A stretch of DNA of 64,000 bases from Haemaphysalis longicornis (GCA_013339765.2 CM023454.1:59783860-59847859), one strand, 5' to 3'; counted from the first letter of the stretch, positions 10,111 through 21,625 are shown. The notes: generated by a model not told the origin, from the letters alone. Translations and numbers: made by a program.

Positions 10111-10450
10111 TCAAGTTGTTCGCCGGTGCCTGATTTCGCAACCAACACCTGTGTTTTCATTTATGCTGCCGCTCGAGACAGTGTTAAACTTGTAAATAAG
10201 GTACGATTCACAGGCTTCACGGTCATAATGCGTTTTGAAATTGGACTGAAGCACCATGGCTGTGAATGCGTGGAGGGGGTGGCCTAGATTATTAACTTGT
10301 TTAGATAGGGAAAGGTGTGGTAGGGACTTTATGTGTGCTCGGTGGCTGTTGATTCTCATTCTAAACGGATTGTCAGTTTTACCAACGTACTGGACGTGGC
10401 AGATGGTGCATTCAAGACGGTAGATAATGTTTGCGCTGTCCAGTCAAAGT
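10111..10450 (-). pseudogene. PLE GIY-YIG endonuclease, left arm
   Basis: The minus-strand translation has IIYRLECTICHVQYVG (the GIY and YIG positions), FRMRINSHRAHIKSLPH with the conserved Arg, then HAFTAMVLQSNFKTHYDREA and SYLIYKFNT. The last part (10359-10111) is open for 82 codons. This is the nicking endonuclease module of the PLE and the best preserved one in the window, though its RT partner is broken upstream. Its twin on the plus strand is at 12295-12640. Confidence 0.8.
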
Positions 10451-11063
10451 TTCTTCTTATCTGGAAAGAGAATGAAGACCTGGTGCTTGGTGGCGACAGA
10501 GGCTTTAGTCTTCATGAGGCACTGTTTTCACCTAGGCTTATTGCAGGGTCCGCTGCTTGTGAACCGGTTTGTGTTGACCTTAGATGACGTTACAATATCT
10601 CTGATGTTCCTCGCACGTCGGTACACGATGCGGGCAGGCTCAGGGAAAACACTTCGCCACATTTCGCTTTGAAGTAGAGTGTTGTTGTGTTTATTGAGTA
10701 TGCCACTTACGTTGGAGGATGAAACGGAATATGTTTGAATAAAGTTGGGGGTCGTATTCAAAGATTTGGCTTTTGAGTTGGTTATCAGGTGGCGGCGGTC
10801 CTTTTTTTCCGAATTCCTAATGGCATCACTGATGACAGATGGTGGGTATTGTTGTTGTGTTAGGTCACTAGTTAGTTGTTGACAGTTAGAGGCAAAATCA
10901 GCTGGATCAGATAAATCCTTCTAAAACGCAGAGACTGATTGTATGGTATGCCGAGTTTGCAGTGTTTAACGTGGTTGCTTTTGAAATGCTAGTATTGATG
11001 TCGGTCTGTTGGTTCCTGTACACTGAGGTCACAAGATTGTTGTCTGATATACTCACTCAAACA

Positions 11064-11378
11064 TCAAGAAAAAATGGGAGATGCGGAATATGAGTGGGAG
11101 AATGAAATGTCCTCGTGGGCATTGTGGAAAGCGGTTATAAATTTTAGAAGTTCCTCTTCCCAATGGCCCCAATTGAGAAAAATATCGTCAATGAACCTTG
11201 GATAGAAGAGGGGCTGAAGATGCGCGTTGCTTAGAAATTCGGACTCCAATGTGCCGATGAAAATATTAGCATAGTTGGGTCCTATTTTTGTTCCCATCGA
11301 GGTCCTGTCGATTTGCACGTAGTGCTCACTTTCGAACTCAAAATTTTTCAGCTCCAAGACAAGATTTAAAAGAACGCC
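11064..11378 (-). pseudogene. PLE RT C-terminal half, left arm
   Basis: The frame reads LVLELKNFEF, RTSMGTKIGPNYANIFIG, then FIDDIFLNW with the catalytic aspartates intact, and FHNAHEDISFSHSYSA. Everything N-terminal to LVLELKNFEF, including motif A, is missing because the copy is truncated at the palindrome centre. The residues open upstream of that point (to 11537) come from the opposite arm read antisense. Confidence 0.8.
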
Positions 11379-11398
11379 GAGAGTTTCACATTCAATGC

Positions 11399-11712
11399 AA
11401 TTCTCTTGTCTTGGAGCTGAACAACTTTGAGTTCGACCATAAGCACTACGTGCAAACAAACGGGACCTCGATGGGAATAAAAGGACCCAACAATGTAATA
11501 TTTTCATGGGCACATTGGAGTCCGAATTTCTAAACAACGCACAGCTTCAGCCTCTCTTTTATCGAAGGTTCATTGACGATATTTGTCTCATTTGGTGCCA
11601 TGGGGAAGACGAAATTCTAAAATTTATTACCGCTTTCAAAAACGCCCACGAGAACATTTCTTTCTCTAACTCATATTCCGTATCTGCCATTATATTCTCG
11701 ATGTTTCAGTGA
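11399..11712 (+). pseudogene. PLE RT C-terminal half, right arm
   Basis: The plus-strand frames read LVLELNNFEF and NGTSMGIKGPNN (frame 11288-11533) and, after a frameshift near 11505, MGTLESEFLNNAQLQPLFYR, FIDDICLIW and FKNAHENISFSNSYS. The catalytic pair of aspartates is retained. It starts at the same protein position as the left arm, which is the key evidence for a head-to-head junction rather than two independent insertions. Confidence 0.8.
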
Positions 11713-12294
11713 GAATATCAGACAACAAGCTTGTGACCTCAGTGTAGAGGAAGCCAACAGAGCGACATCAATACTTGCATTTCTGTAAAAAAGGTATACC
11801 ATACAGTCAGTCTTTGCGATTTAGAAGGATATGCGCTCACCTAGCTGATTTTGCCGGTAACTGTCAACAACTAACTAGTGACCTAACACGACAACAATAC
11901 CCACCATCTGTCATCAGTGATGCCATTACGAAGTCTGTAAAATAGGTTCGTCGCCACCTGATAACCAACTCCAAAGCCAAATCTTTGAATATGACACCCA
12001 ACCTTATTCTAACATATGCCGTTTCATCCTCTAACGTAAGCGGCATACTCAAAAAACACCACAACATTTTACTTCAAAGCGAAATGTTGCGAAGTGTTTT
12101 CCCTGAGCCTCCCCTCGTAGTGTGACGACGTGCGAGCAACAGCAGAGATATTGTTACGTCATCTAAGGTCAACACGCCCCGTTTCACAGGCAGCGGACCT
12201 TGCAATGAGCCTAGGTGCAAACTGTGCCCATCATGACTAAAGCCTCCCTCGCAACCAGCACCACGTCTTCATTCTCTTTCCAGATAAGGGTAAA

Positions 12295-12640
12295 CTTTGA
12301 CTGTGACAGCGCAAACATTATCTACCTTCTTGAATGCACCATATTCCACGCCCAATACGTTGGTCAAAGTGACAATCTGTTTAGAATAAGAATCAACAAC
12401 CACCGAGCACACATAAAGTCCCTAGCACACTTTCTCCTATAAAAACATATAAATAATCTAGGCCTTCCCTTCCACGCGTTCACAGCCACCGTCCTTCAAT
12501 CCAATTTCAAAACGCATTATGACCGTGAAGCCCGTGAATGGTACCTTATATACAAGTTTAACACTGTCTTGAGCGGCATAAATGAAAACACAGGCCAATT
12601 GTCTTCCTTGCCCAATCAGGCACCGGCTAAAAACTGAAAA
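12295..12640 (+). pseudogene. PLE GIY-YIG endonuclease, right arm
   Basis: The translation includes NIIYLLECTIFHAQYVG, FRIRINNHRAHIKSLAH, then after a stop at about 12441 HAFTATVLQSNFKTHYDREA and YLIYKFNTVLS. The GIY/YIG pair and catalytic Arg are present, but one in-frame stop splits it and Cys is changed to Phe in the CTIC motif. It is homologous to 10111-10450 in inverted orientation. Confidence 0.75.
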
Positions 12641-13750
12641 ACTTTGTTCTTAAAGAGAAGGTTTTTTACTTCTTTTCCATCTTTTTTCAAATATTTGTAT
12701 AGTGCGCTGTGTACGTAATGTACTTTGTACTGTGTCAGTGTACTGCTTTTGAATTGTTGCCACCTCGTAAAGCAACGAATGTGCATAGATTTCACCATTG
12801 TAACCTTTGCTCTATTTTATTTTATTTTGTTTTTTTATTTTTTATTATTAGCATTCGGTATCCTTTCGCACTGAGCAATTGCTACTGGCAATATGATCTT
12901 GCATGAACGCTCTTCGAGAACTTTATGTGGCACTATATATCTCCCACTTTGTGTTATATAGGCTTATGTCAACTTATATTTCGGTATTTATGGGATCTAC
13001 CTTAAATTAGCGTTAGTTTGCATTGTATTATCCTTGCATTGCATTACCTTGCCTTTACGCGTCTGCCTTGTGGACTGCCGTCACGTTTTACGCCGGAAAT
13101 CGCTTCCGTGTTTTCACCACATGTGAAACCAGGTGCCGTTTTGCGGCTTTCTTCGAACCTCTTTCATTCCCCATTCCCCCACCACGTTTTACGCAGGAAA
13201 TCGCTTCCGCGTTTTCACCCCGTGTGAAACCACGTGACATTTTGAGGATTTCTTCGAACCTCTTTCATACTCGCCTTCCCCCGCGCCTTTTCTCGAACCC
13301 CTCCCGCAAATCCCAGCTGTCGTCTCCATCCCCCTCTTTCTTCCCCCCTCATTTTTTTTTGTGTATTTGTGAGTGTCAGCTGGTGAAGGCTAGCACCTGG
13401 CGTCCGTAATTAACTGAGGTCTTCCCCACCATTTTCTCATAACCAGCCAATTTCCATTAAGAAACGAGCAGGAAACCAACCCCTCCTTAGTCCCTCACTT
13501 TTTTGCTTTCCCGTGGTGACTTTAGTGCCATGCAGCGCCTTCCTCTTATCCTTTAGCCTCGCCTGCCTAGATTACGCTCCCCTTTCGCCTCTGTTCCCGG
13601 GCACTACTTCAACGTTTCCATCCCCCCCATTGCGTTCTGGGGCCTCGCATACTTCTGTGTCGCGTAGAGCCTACGTTTTGCTTTATACTTCTGCTTGCTC
13701 CGGCCACAACTGAAATGTATAAAAACCGAAAGGATTTGCACTAGTTGAAT

Positions 13751-13785
13751 CTTTGAAAAAGATAGTTCCCCGGTCGGAACGTTAG
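13751..13785 (+). ncRNA. Hammerhead-like relic, right palindrome arm
   Basis: 'GGTCGGAACGTTAG' aligns with 'TGTCGAAACGTTAG' of the motif at 945-994: GAAAC became GGAAC. The upstream box is TTTGAAA instead of CTGATGA. It sits ~85 bases inside the PLE end, as in the other copies. Inactive by inspection. Confidence 0.35.
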
Positions 13786-13871
13786 AATAAATTTTGTTAT
13801 GTTGTTCAGTTTTACTTCTCGATCGTAGAGCTAGCCTCATAGCCAGGAACATTTTCTCTTAACTCTCTCGC

Positions 13872-13892
13872 TATATATATATATATATATAA

Positions 13893-13929
<37 letters not shown>

Positions 13930-13988
13930 TATATATATATATATATTATATATATATATTATATATTATATATATATATATATATATA
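13872..13988. repeat. (TA)n then (TG)n microsatellite
   Basis: About 117 bases of TA repeat with a few interruptions, followed by a short TG-rich tail to about 14020. It bounds the right arm of the PLE palindrome. Confidence 0.95.
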
Positions 13989-14021
13989 CGTGTGTGGTTG
14001 TGTGTGCGTGAGTGTGTGTGT

Positions 14022-14089
14022 TTAGGAAAAGAAAGGTTCGTTGTAGAAATACAGAAAGATAGGTCGGCCGTCTACAACGCCAAAGAAGG
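14022..14089 (-). repeat. SINE remnant, left flank of the Gmr1-like insertion
   Basis: The reverse complement reads 'ccttctttggcgttgtagac' then 'ggccgacctatctttc', the same as bases 25173-25212 of the plus-strand SINE. It is the continuation of the minus-strand SINE at 24471-24787. The 10.4 kb LTR element separates the two halves. Confidence 0.85.
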
Positions 14090-15397
14090 AGTAAAGGTTT
14101 GGTTCGTTGTTACTTGCTTCGATGCGCCGATGTTGTGGCGTGTAGAATACTTCCGATGGTCTGCGTTGGTGCCTGATGGTGAGGGCACCGCTGACACGAT
14201 GACGATGAGTTTTGTGGAGGGTTTTTAAAACTGTATATTTAAGCCAGAGACATATACAGGATCTTTACAAAGGGATGTAGACAGGGTAAGAAATGAAGTG
14301 GGGTTGCTGCTCAGCTAAGACTTTGTGCACGCGGCACCCCAGTTAGCGACGGACCCGTACCTAAGAATACCCAAGTGGTGAGATCCTGCCTAGCCTGACC
14401 TGGCTAGCCCGGCAGTACGCCGGCCGTGCATAGCACAATAACACCGTGAGGATTCGACCTCGAGACATCGTGTCTCGTGGTTTTAATGGATCACCTAGTC
14501 TCCACCCTTGATACACAGGCCAATCAGCATCCCTTGGCGATCTGATTGGGCGGGTTTCCACATCCGGGTTTAAACCTCGGCGGCAATGCCCCACGTAACC
14601 CTGAGACATCGGTCACCCTCTCTCACAACAGGAAGAAAGAAAATATCAAAAGCAAACCAACAAACACAACAAACACTCAAAAACCCACTGGGACAGTGCA
14701 AGCGGCAGGGAACAAGCCTCTACGAATGCGGTCGGTGCCGCCCATTCCCACGATTCTAGTCCAAGACCAGATAGCCACGTAAACCAGCTGAATCCCATAA
14801 ACTTCCATCTTAAGGACGCGGCGCGTGCCCAAGATTCTCCACCGTTGACAGGCGATGCCCCGTTAATTGGACCGTTCGCCAGAAACAGCGCGTAGGGACA
14901 AAAGGACACTGCGGGCGGCTCAGGCGTCGCCGTTGCCACGCCCATGCCGGGCCGCAACGCGCATACCCTCGCACGCCTCTACTCCGCCCACGCACTGGCC
15001 AACAAAAGAAAGCTATCGCCATGAATCGGCCACTGTCGAACCACAGTTGACAGCTCCACGCTCCCCCTCTCCAGCCGCTCGACACCAGAAATGGTTTTAC
15101 AACCTGCTAATGGAAACCGCGGTGGGCCCCGAGCCAGCTGCCGCCATGCCCCCGTGATGCCATTTGAGTCGCCAGGCTACCAATGTTTTCCCTCGGCTAC
15201 ACCATGCACTCCGGCCAAAACAACGCGACAGCGCAGCTACGACCCCAGACAATGTGTAATCCCACGAGTGGCGTGACCCAAAGACCGCTTGCTCTTAACG
15301 AGCGCGCTGCCATAACGTCATTCATTCCCACTTCTCGAAACCGCCGCTCCCTCCGCGTTCGACACATCCTGCGACGCTGATGCCTGGAACCCTTACA
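14090..15397 (-). repeat. 3' LTR of the Gmr1-like element
   Basis: About 1.3 kb, homologous over its whole length to 23181-24470. In element orientation it begins TGTAAGGG and ends CCTTTACT. Shared landmarks include 'cttcgatgcgccgatgttgt' near one end and 'ttcgacacatcctgcg' near the other. The short frames in this interval are shadows within the LTR. Confidence 0.88.
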
Positions 15398-15568
15398 CGC
15401 CCGTCAGAAGATTCGCGTAGGAGTCCAGTGGTCACTACGGGAATAACAGCAACTATTTACAGGACAGGCGAGAAAACTGACAATGCAAAACCATTCGTAA
15501 CCTCTCCGCACAAGGAAACTCCCAAAATCCCTAGAGTTCCACAAGGAAGGAAATGTCTCCGACTTAGC

Positions 15569-16165
15569 TCATTGTTCGTAAATCGACTTCGAGTCCACTG
15601 CGCCCCGCTGATCACTGACTAGCACGCACACACGCACACCTGAGTCAGTCCCAACACTTCTCCTCGTTGCCTCCATCGGCAACGTGGTCGGTCCTTGTTG
15701 CAGCCCTGAGTCCTCCCTCCCCTCCACCCACTCACGAGCACTGCCTTCGGAATCCCAACATACGTTCGGAACCCATGACAACGCGTCAGCATTGTCATGA
15801 GCACTTCCCTTTCTTTGCTGTACGACGACATTGTATATTTGTAGAGCTAGCACCCAGCGCGTTATCTTGGCGCCGTGAGGCGTAGTCAGGGTGAGGAGCG
15901 AGAGCGGGTTATGGTCGGACACCACCGTCACCTGAGTGCCGAGGAACCAAAGATCGAACTTCTTCAACCCCATGCTAACTCCGAATGCTTCCCGTTTGAT
16001 GGTCGACCATCTGGTCTGCGTGGGAGAGAACGTATGGCTGGCGAACGCTATTGGGCGCTCAGAGCCACCTGTACCACGCTGCGACAGGCAAGCCCCTGCT
16101 GCAAACGCGGAGGCGTCAGTGTAAAACCAAAACGGCTTGATTTGGTCTGGCGTTGCAAGCGTCAC
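15569..16165 (-). pseudogene. RNase H domain, Gmr1-like pol C-terminus
   Basis: The frame is open for 198 codons. It contains FWFYTDASAFAAGACLSQ with the first catalytic Asp, then KREAFGVSMGLKKFDLWF with the conserved Glu, then VVSDHNPLSLLT with the next Asp, as in Ty3-type RNase H domains that degrade the RNA strand of the RNA-DNA hybrid. It is the last pol domain, so in this element nothing lies between RNase H and the 3' UTR; a conventional gypsy element would have integrase here. The frame ends at 15569, about 170 bases before the 3' LTR. Confidence 0.85.
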
Positions 16166-16277
16166 TGGCTCAGAAAGCGCTGCTTTGGGCTGTTTGAACG
16201 CGCTTTCGGCTTCGGCAGACGACGGTATCTTGTTAGAAACCCTCTTTCACGTCCGTTCTGTCAACGGCCTCGCCACC

Positions 16278-17285
16278 TCAGCGTAGTTCGGAACATAGCC
16301 TCGGTAATAGCCGCAAAGCCCCAGCAAACTGCCTAGTTTTTTTAGTAGTTGGTGCTTGCAAGGCCTGTATGGCCGCTAACTTTTTTGGCTTTGGCGCATG
16401 CGTCCCTGATCGTACAACGTGCCCTAAATAGCGTATAGAACCACATGCGATTTGACACGTCTCAAGCTTAACCTGAACGTTTACCCGCTCTAAGGCAGTG
16501 AAGACCGCACGTAAATGCTGCAGGTGTTCCTCGAGCGTCTCGCTGAAGACCGCGATATCGTCGAAATAGGCGCAGGCGTACTCGGAATGCGGCAGCAAGA
16601 GCTCGTTCATTGCTCGCTGTAAAGTCTGAGCGGCATTTTTGAGACAGAAAGGCATAACCCTCCACGCGAATTGGCCTCTAGGACACACAAACGCGGTTAC
16701 GAGCGGAGCCGATTGCGCCAACAGCACCTGCCAGTATCCCCTCGGAGGTCGAGTAGAATTATGAAACGTGCAATCCCTACTCTCATTATCAGCTCCTGCT
16801 GCAGGGCCATGGGATACGCGTCCGCTACAGTGCCGGCGTTGAACCTACGGTAATCCACGCATATCCTCAAGGAGCCGTCCTCTTTAGCAACGCATACAAA
16901 TGGATGTGCATGCGGGCTCTCGCAAGGAAAAAATAAGGTCTCCCTCAAAGAGGTCATCGACCTGCCTGCTCAAATACCCTTGTAATGCTGCGGCTACGTG
17001 GTAGGGGCGACACAAATTTGGGGCGAACCCTTCTTCTAACAGAAAGGAGTGTTCCCTCACCTTGGCCATGCCTGGTTTGTCCTTAAACAAGCCCTCGTGC
17101 TCTGCGAACATTGCTCTAATGTCAGCGCTGGCTCTTTCCTTCAGATGAGCTGCCATGCTTTCTGGGAGGACAATGCCACTGGAACGCTCATCTGTCAGCC
17201 GAGGCGCATAGTCGACCTCACCAAAAGCCCCGTCCTCGTCAGACATAACACCCACTGTGCTCACTCTACTCTGGTAGGGCCGCAA
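16278..17285 (-). pseudogene. Reverse transcriptase, Gmr1-like pol
   Basis: Three overlapping frames (17285-16884, 16957-16697, 16727-16278) carry Ty3-type RT: PYHVAAALQGYLSRQVDDL and VCVAKEDGSLRICVDYRRFN at the fingers, FIILLDLRGD (motif A), FAWRVMPFCLKNAAQTLQRA (motif B), and ACAYFDDIAVFSE with the catalytic YFDD at residues 54-57 of the last frame (about 16557-16568), then LGHVVRSG. The region directly upstream, in the same polyprotein, is the integrase C-terminus. Two frameshifts break it. Confidence 0.88.
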
Positions 17286-18218
17286 TTTGCTGGCATGCCT
17301 TTCTCCCTCCTTCTGGCATTTCCACGAAGTATGAGTGCTCCCAATGCCCCCCGATGACCGTGCCGGGTTCTTTCCATTTAGGAAACATTTTCACGGGGCG
17401 CTGATCGTCGAACACCAAAACTGCTTCACCCGCTTGAAAGCTCTTGTACGCAGCCCGTTTATTGATTTGGCTCGCGTAGGCGTTTTGCACCTTCCTGCTC
17501 ATTAGCTCGACCGCCTCGGCGGCGCGATCTGGCCTCGCCATCACGTCTCTCATGTGCGCCGATGGGGATGGTCCCGAGCCGCTGTCACGGTGCCCTCTCC
17601 TTCCCACATGCACCTTGCCACGGAGAGCGGGCCGCTTGGCGTTCTCCCATAAAGCATCTGAAATTGTACAACCCCAGTCGTATCGTGCGGAACCTCCGGA
17701 TATGCCCACAACAGGAATGGGACGAACTTGTCCTAGGCCCTCCTTTGTGTTTGCATAGTGTGGGCCAACATGTTCTTAACAGTGTGGTTCCACCCTTCGA
17801 CGGCTGCGTTACTTTCTGGGTATCCTCGCGTCGAGAACCTAGGGGAGCAGTCCAGTTTTCCCAGAAACTTTCTTGTGAGCTCCGCGGTAAAGTTAGTTCT
17901 GCAGTCAGATGCGATAACCTGGGGTTTTCCAGTCCTGGTGAACACGGTCAACAGGGCGTTGCAAGTCGCCCTGGCGCTCAAGGAGTGCATGCACACCACT
18001 TCCGGCCACCGTGTGCACAGGTCTACAATGCACAACGCGTATCTGTGGCCCCTAGCCGACACCGGCTCAAGTGGGCTTATCATATCGACATTGACTTGCT
18101 CGAAAGAGAACTTCGGCCGCACCAGTGGCTCTATACGTACACTCTCGGACTGTCGGAGGTCTGCTCCTGTCTGGCACCCATGGCAGCTGCTGCAGTAGCG
18201 CCTAATCTCGTCTTCCAT
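17266..18218 (-). pseudogene. Integrase, upstream of RT (Gmr1-type order)
   Basis: The frame 18218-17733 begins in the zinc-binding end (CSSCHGC) and runs through the rve core: Asp45 in VNVDMISPL, Asp105 in VIASDCRTNF and Glu141 in AAVEGWNHTVKNM. There are exactly 35 residues between the second Asp and the Glu, giving a complete D,D-35-E triad, although the usual SDxG glycine is Arg. The frame 17709-17266 carries the C-terminal part (SRKVQNAYASQINKRAAY, GEAVLVFDD, KWKEPGTVIG). The sequence then continues into RT. This order is the evidence for a Gmr1-like element. Confidence 0.88.
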
Positions 18219-18375
18219 GCCTGGCCAAAAAAAGTTGTATTTTATCCTGGCCTTTGTTTTATGGAAGCCCAGGTGACCCCCAGTTGGACTCGTGAGCCAC
18301 CTGGAGCACTTCTTTTTGCCTACCCTCGGGAAGGACGAGCTGCCTCACCGGCTGGCACCGTAGCTTGTCTTTGTG

Positions 18376-18690
18376 CTAAAGGAGCCTTTCACTGATGATC
18401 ATTCCTGCCTTTCCTGTTCTGTCATTTTCCCAAGCGCTTTGCAAAGTCTCGTCGCTTCGTTGCACCCTCCGGAATTCGGCTGACGCACCCCTTTCGCCCA
18501 CCTCTTCGATTGCAGATTGTTCTCCGGCATTATCCTCCGTGGCCTGACTGCAGCCGCCCTTCGCGCCTATTTCAAAACCGCAACCCGGAGCGCTTCGGTT
18601 TCTTCTCCGGCCGCTCCGGCCTGGCGCACCGCGAGCTTGATCTCCGCGCGCGGGGGCTTCCTCCTCGCCCACCGTTACGAGCGAAATCAT
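18376..18690 (-). pseudogene. Linker between protease and integrase, unassigned
   Basis: A charged, Gly/Glu-rich open frame of 104 codons lies between the protease frame and the integrase. No motif is recognisable. In the polyprotein it would fall at the PR-IN junction. Function cannot be stated from the sequence. Confidence 0.4.
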
Positions 18691-18697
18691 GTCGCAC

Positions 18698-19309
18698 TCA
18701 TTTGTCAGCGACTCTCTGCGCTTCTCGGGAGAGCAAGCAAGCTGTTCGTGAAAAGAGCTTGTAAGTTAGCGCGCAGAGCACTGCACTGTTTCTCTCATCT
18801 CGGTGAACACGCCCGTCTCGCGCGCAATGTTTAGGGGCACCACCGCCAACTTGGCGCTCACTTTCTCCCCCAAGGCGAAAACTAGGCCAATGGTTCCATG
18901 CGACCTTAACTACCTCTGCGGTGACGGCGCTCTCGCGGAGGACCGTGATTTCTGCCCCCGTGCCGAGGATCGCCCCGATCTGGCCGTTCAAACATTCCAA
19001 AGTGGCTGGCTTCTGATCACTATGCGCTCCCTTGATCCCCTCAGTCGCTACCCGCGCCGACAAGCTGTTGTTACTGTTGCTCGAACCCTGGCTTGGCTGC
19101 TTTTTTCTACCGTGCGGGCACTTTGCCTTTTGGTGACCGAGAGCCCCACACGCGAAACACCCCCTTGCCGCCCGCTTATCACCGAACTGTTTCGCGGCAC
19201 CCTGCTTCGGCGGTTGCCTAGCTCCCTTCTGTTGCCGCACATAAGGCAACTGGGCATCCTTTGATTCTGCTTTCTTGGATGCGCGACCCTTCCCCTCCTG
19301 CGTCCTCAA
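18698..19309 (-). pseudogene. Nucleocapsid zinc knuckle and aspartic protease
   Basis: A 203-codon frame. A basic stretch leads to a CCHC zinc knuckle at Cys51, Cys54, His59, Cys64 (CFACGALGHQKAKC), the RNA-binding part of Gag. The protease follows, with IGAILGTGAEITVLRES at residues 111-127. Retroviral-type proteases have Asp-Thr-Gly at this place; here Gly116 replaces the catalytic Asp, so this copy should not process its polyprotein. The fusion of knuckle and protease in one frame fits a gag-pol arrangement. Confidence 0.82.
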
Positions 19310-20017
19310 ATCTTTGCGAACGGGCCGAGAAAGCAGAAGGTTTCTCCCATTTGTTCCCTTCCTGCAACGTGACGTATTGCAGTGCGCCTTCCGAAAGGTT
19401 ATTTTTGACCTGATCTGCTACTAGGGCTCCACCATGTCATCGAACGTCTTCACCCCTCTCGCGTCCAGGTAGAAATTGATGTAGCTCTGAATACGCGTTG
19501 CAAACGGTCGCCACCCTTCGTTTGCCCTTTTCCTCGTCATGAGGAACCGCCTGAGATACTCTCCTCCTGAAAGCTCAAGCTCTTCGAGCACGGTTTTCTT
19601 GAGCGTCTCATAAGCTTTGAATTCCGATGGTGTGAGGCGCGTCCACGAAAACTGCACTTTTTTCGCTATTAGCGGAAAGACAATTTGGCCCCCCAATTCC
19701 CGTGGCACCGCATACGCTTCCACGGTGTTCTCGATGGACTCAAACCATACGGAAACTTCTGCCTCTCTAGGAAATTTCTTTAGCGCTCCCGCCAGCAGCT
19801 TCGAAAAATGACGGGGCTCTGCCTGTGTGTCTCGGCTAGGCGGCGTACGTGAATTCTCTCCCGCGCCTGTTCCGGAATTTCATGTTGCTTTTGCAACCTC
19901 GAGCTCAAGCTCGAGACCTTTACAGCGCTTGGACACCAGCCTTAGCTCCAGCTGCATCTTCGACATCTCAGGGTCAGATGAACCTCTTCCCAGCTCTCGC
20001 TCCTCGTTCCCGCTCAT
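19310..20017 (-). pseudogene. Gag with SCAN-like capsid segment
   Basis: The likely start is the ATG at 20017 (MSGNEERELGR), followed by a coiled-coil-like region (MQLELRLVSKRCKGLELELE) and a frame break near 19880. The capsid part (19723-19421) reads VQFSWTRLTPSEFKAYETLK, LEELELSGGEYLRRF and ANEGWRPFATRIQSYINFYL. This resembles the helical SCAN domain of vertebrate zinc-finger proteins, which is known to derive from a Gmr1-type Gag, and so independently supports the clade assignment. Frameshifts separate the coiled coil from the capsid. Confidence 0.72.
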
Positions 20018-20414
20018 CGTTGCAAGCCTACACTTGTCCTGGTTTAAATACCCGAAACTCGTGTTCATGAAACACCAAGACTCAATGCAGGCAGCAGTGT
20101 TTGCCCCTGGGGGGCGAACACTGCTTTCGGATGTGTAGTCACCCGTCGCTTCTCCGTCTTTCTCCCGGTGGATTTTCTCGCTGCTGCCCGTCGCCGCATT
20201 GTCCGTACCCAATCTTCGGTGTCAGTGGTCGTTCTTCCGATGCGCCGCTACCCCAGCACTCTCTTCGATGACGTGTCAGCGGTTCCGTCGATGCTGCTGG
20301 TCCCGGGAAGCTGTCCCTCGCTCGCCGTCCCGCTGTCTGCCCAGCCTCCCGGAAGATGAGGTCTTCCCCACGTTGCAGATGCGGCTCCTACTTGTTCTTC
20401 AGTCCGTAGTTGAC

Positions 20415-21134
20415 TGTCAGGTTCATGAACAACAATAATAAATACAAGTATAAATTGTGAACGAGACTACGTTTATGTAGTACCCGAAACCCAAATAAAC
20501 ACACACCATGGACAGAGAGAATAAAGAACACTGGGGACAGAATAATAGAGGGGGGCGGTGATACCGCGGTATCGAAAACGCTAACAAGTTTAACAAACAA
20601 CCAGCCGTCAAAGTCCGCGAAAGGACGGCGGGGACACAGTAGGGTTCACTGCGGGAACGGGGTTGTAATACCTCACGTCCCAGATTTGCCGTCGTGATGC
20701 TTCTGTGTTGAAAGGTCGAGGTTGCGTGTCAAGGCCAGGGTGGTAGCGCGCGCACCGAGCTCCCGTTGCACCGTTGTAGGGAACGCAGCTCTCTTGGGGC
20801 GTCGCGGTTTCCTACCGACGCACGGCGAAACGACTTTCTTGCGGTGGTGAAGTTCGGGGGGTTGCAGTTGAGGAGGACATCTTGGGGCACGGCACGGGTC
20901 CAGTCGCCCGACCGCCGCGCATCCCGATCTCGCTCTGCACTGAAGCCTCCCTGTGCTCTCCCTGCCGCCAGCCGCTGTGGCTGGCCGCTTCCGATTGGCC
21001 GGCTCAAGATTGAGGTGTGAACGACCCCGAATGACACTGATGATGATGGTGACCTCGGGGTTTTTGAAACATACCCCGTAGATCGCGCCTTTGCGTCTTC
21101 GTCATCGTCGTTGTCTTCGTTTTCACTCATGACA
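20415..21134 (-). repeat. 3' LTR of the nested element
   Basis: 720 bp, nearly identical to 22416-23134. In element orientation it starts 'tgtcatgagtg'. Frames within it such as 20729-21247 are shadows shared with the other LTR. Confidence 0.92.
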
Positions 21135-21625
21135 ACATCCCCCCACTTAAGCATTTTTCTCTGAAAAATGTTCACACATACCCCACGCACAGTTCTATGC
21201 CACTTCACAAAAATGTTCGCTGTCCACCGGTAACAGAGCACACTCACACTTCATGAATCTAACAGTCAGGGAAATACACTTCAAGAACACCATGAAGAGA
21301 GCTAGCACGTGGTTCATTAAGATCGGACACAACTCACTGCCTATATTTAGCAGAGCATGCTCTAACTGAAAAAATCACGGACAGGTAACAATCGAAAAGC
21401 CAGGCTGGCGCAGTATGTCCCGTTTTCTACAGTGACTACGGTGCCACCCTCTGCCTCTGCCATACACGCGACTGGCGTGGTGGTGATTGAGTTTTTTCCC
21501 GCTCTTACCAGCTGACAACTTATATATGCATTCAAGGAAAGTGTGTGAATGCGGTGCGGGTGACCTTCTGTTCCCGCTGGCCGACTCTTCGCGTGAACAA
21601 CTGAGTTTTACTATAGTTCTTTTTC

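Larger units (their letters stand above)
8912..11378 (-). mobile_element. PLE palindrome, left arm
   Basis: A 5'-truncated PLE on the minus strand: RT from its LVLELKNFEF segment (11378-11064), connector, GIY-YIG domain (about 10450-10111), ~1 kb of 3' sequence with repeated 'cgtttcacatggggtgaaaacgc'-type units, a degenerate hammerhead site (8957-8989) and the end against (TA)n. Its counterpart on the plus strand (11399-13871) begins at the same RT residue and ends with the same 3' sequence, so together they form an imperfect inverted repeat with arms of about 2.47 kb. Confidence 0.85.
11399..13871 (+). mobile_element. PLE palindrome, right arm
   Basis: A 5'-truncated PLE on the plus strand: RT half (11399-11712), connector (about 11720-12190), zinc-binding CNEP/CKLC segment and GIY-YIG (about 12190-12640), a 3' region (12640-13740), a degenerate hammerhead site at 13751-13785 and the end against (TA)n at 13872. 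The order and length mirror the left arm. Both arms differ by scattered substitutions and indels, so the duplication is old. Confidence 0.85.

Noticed and set aside
17562..18395. 277-codon plus-strand frame
   Set aside because: It is the antisense shadow of the integrase; the minus-strand frame carries the D,D-35-E motif.
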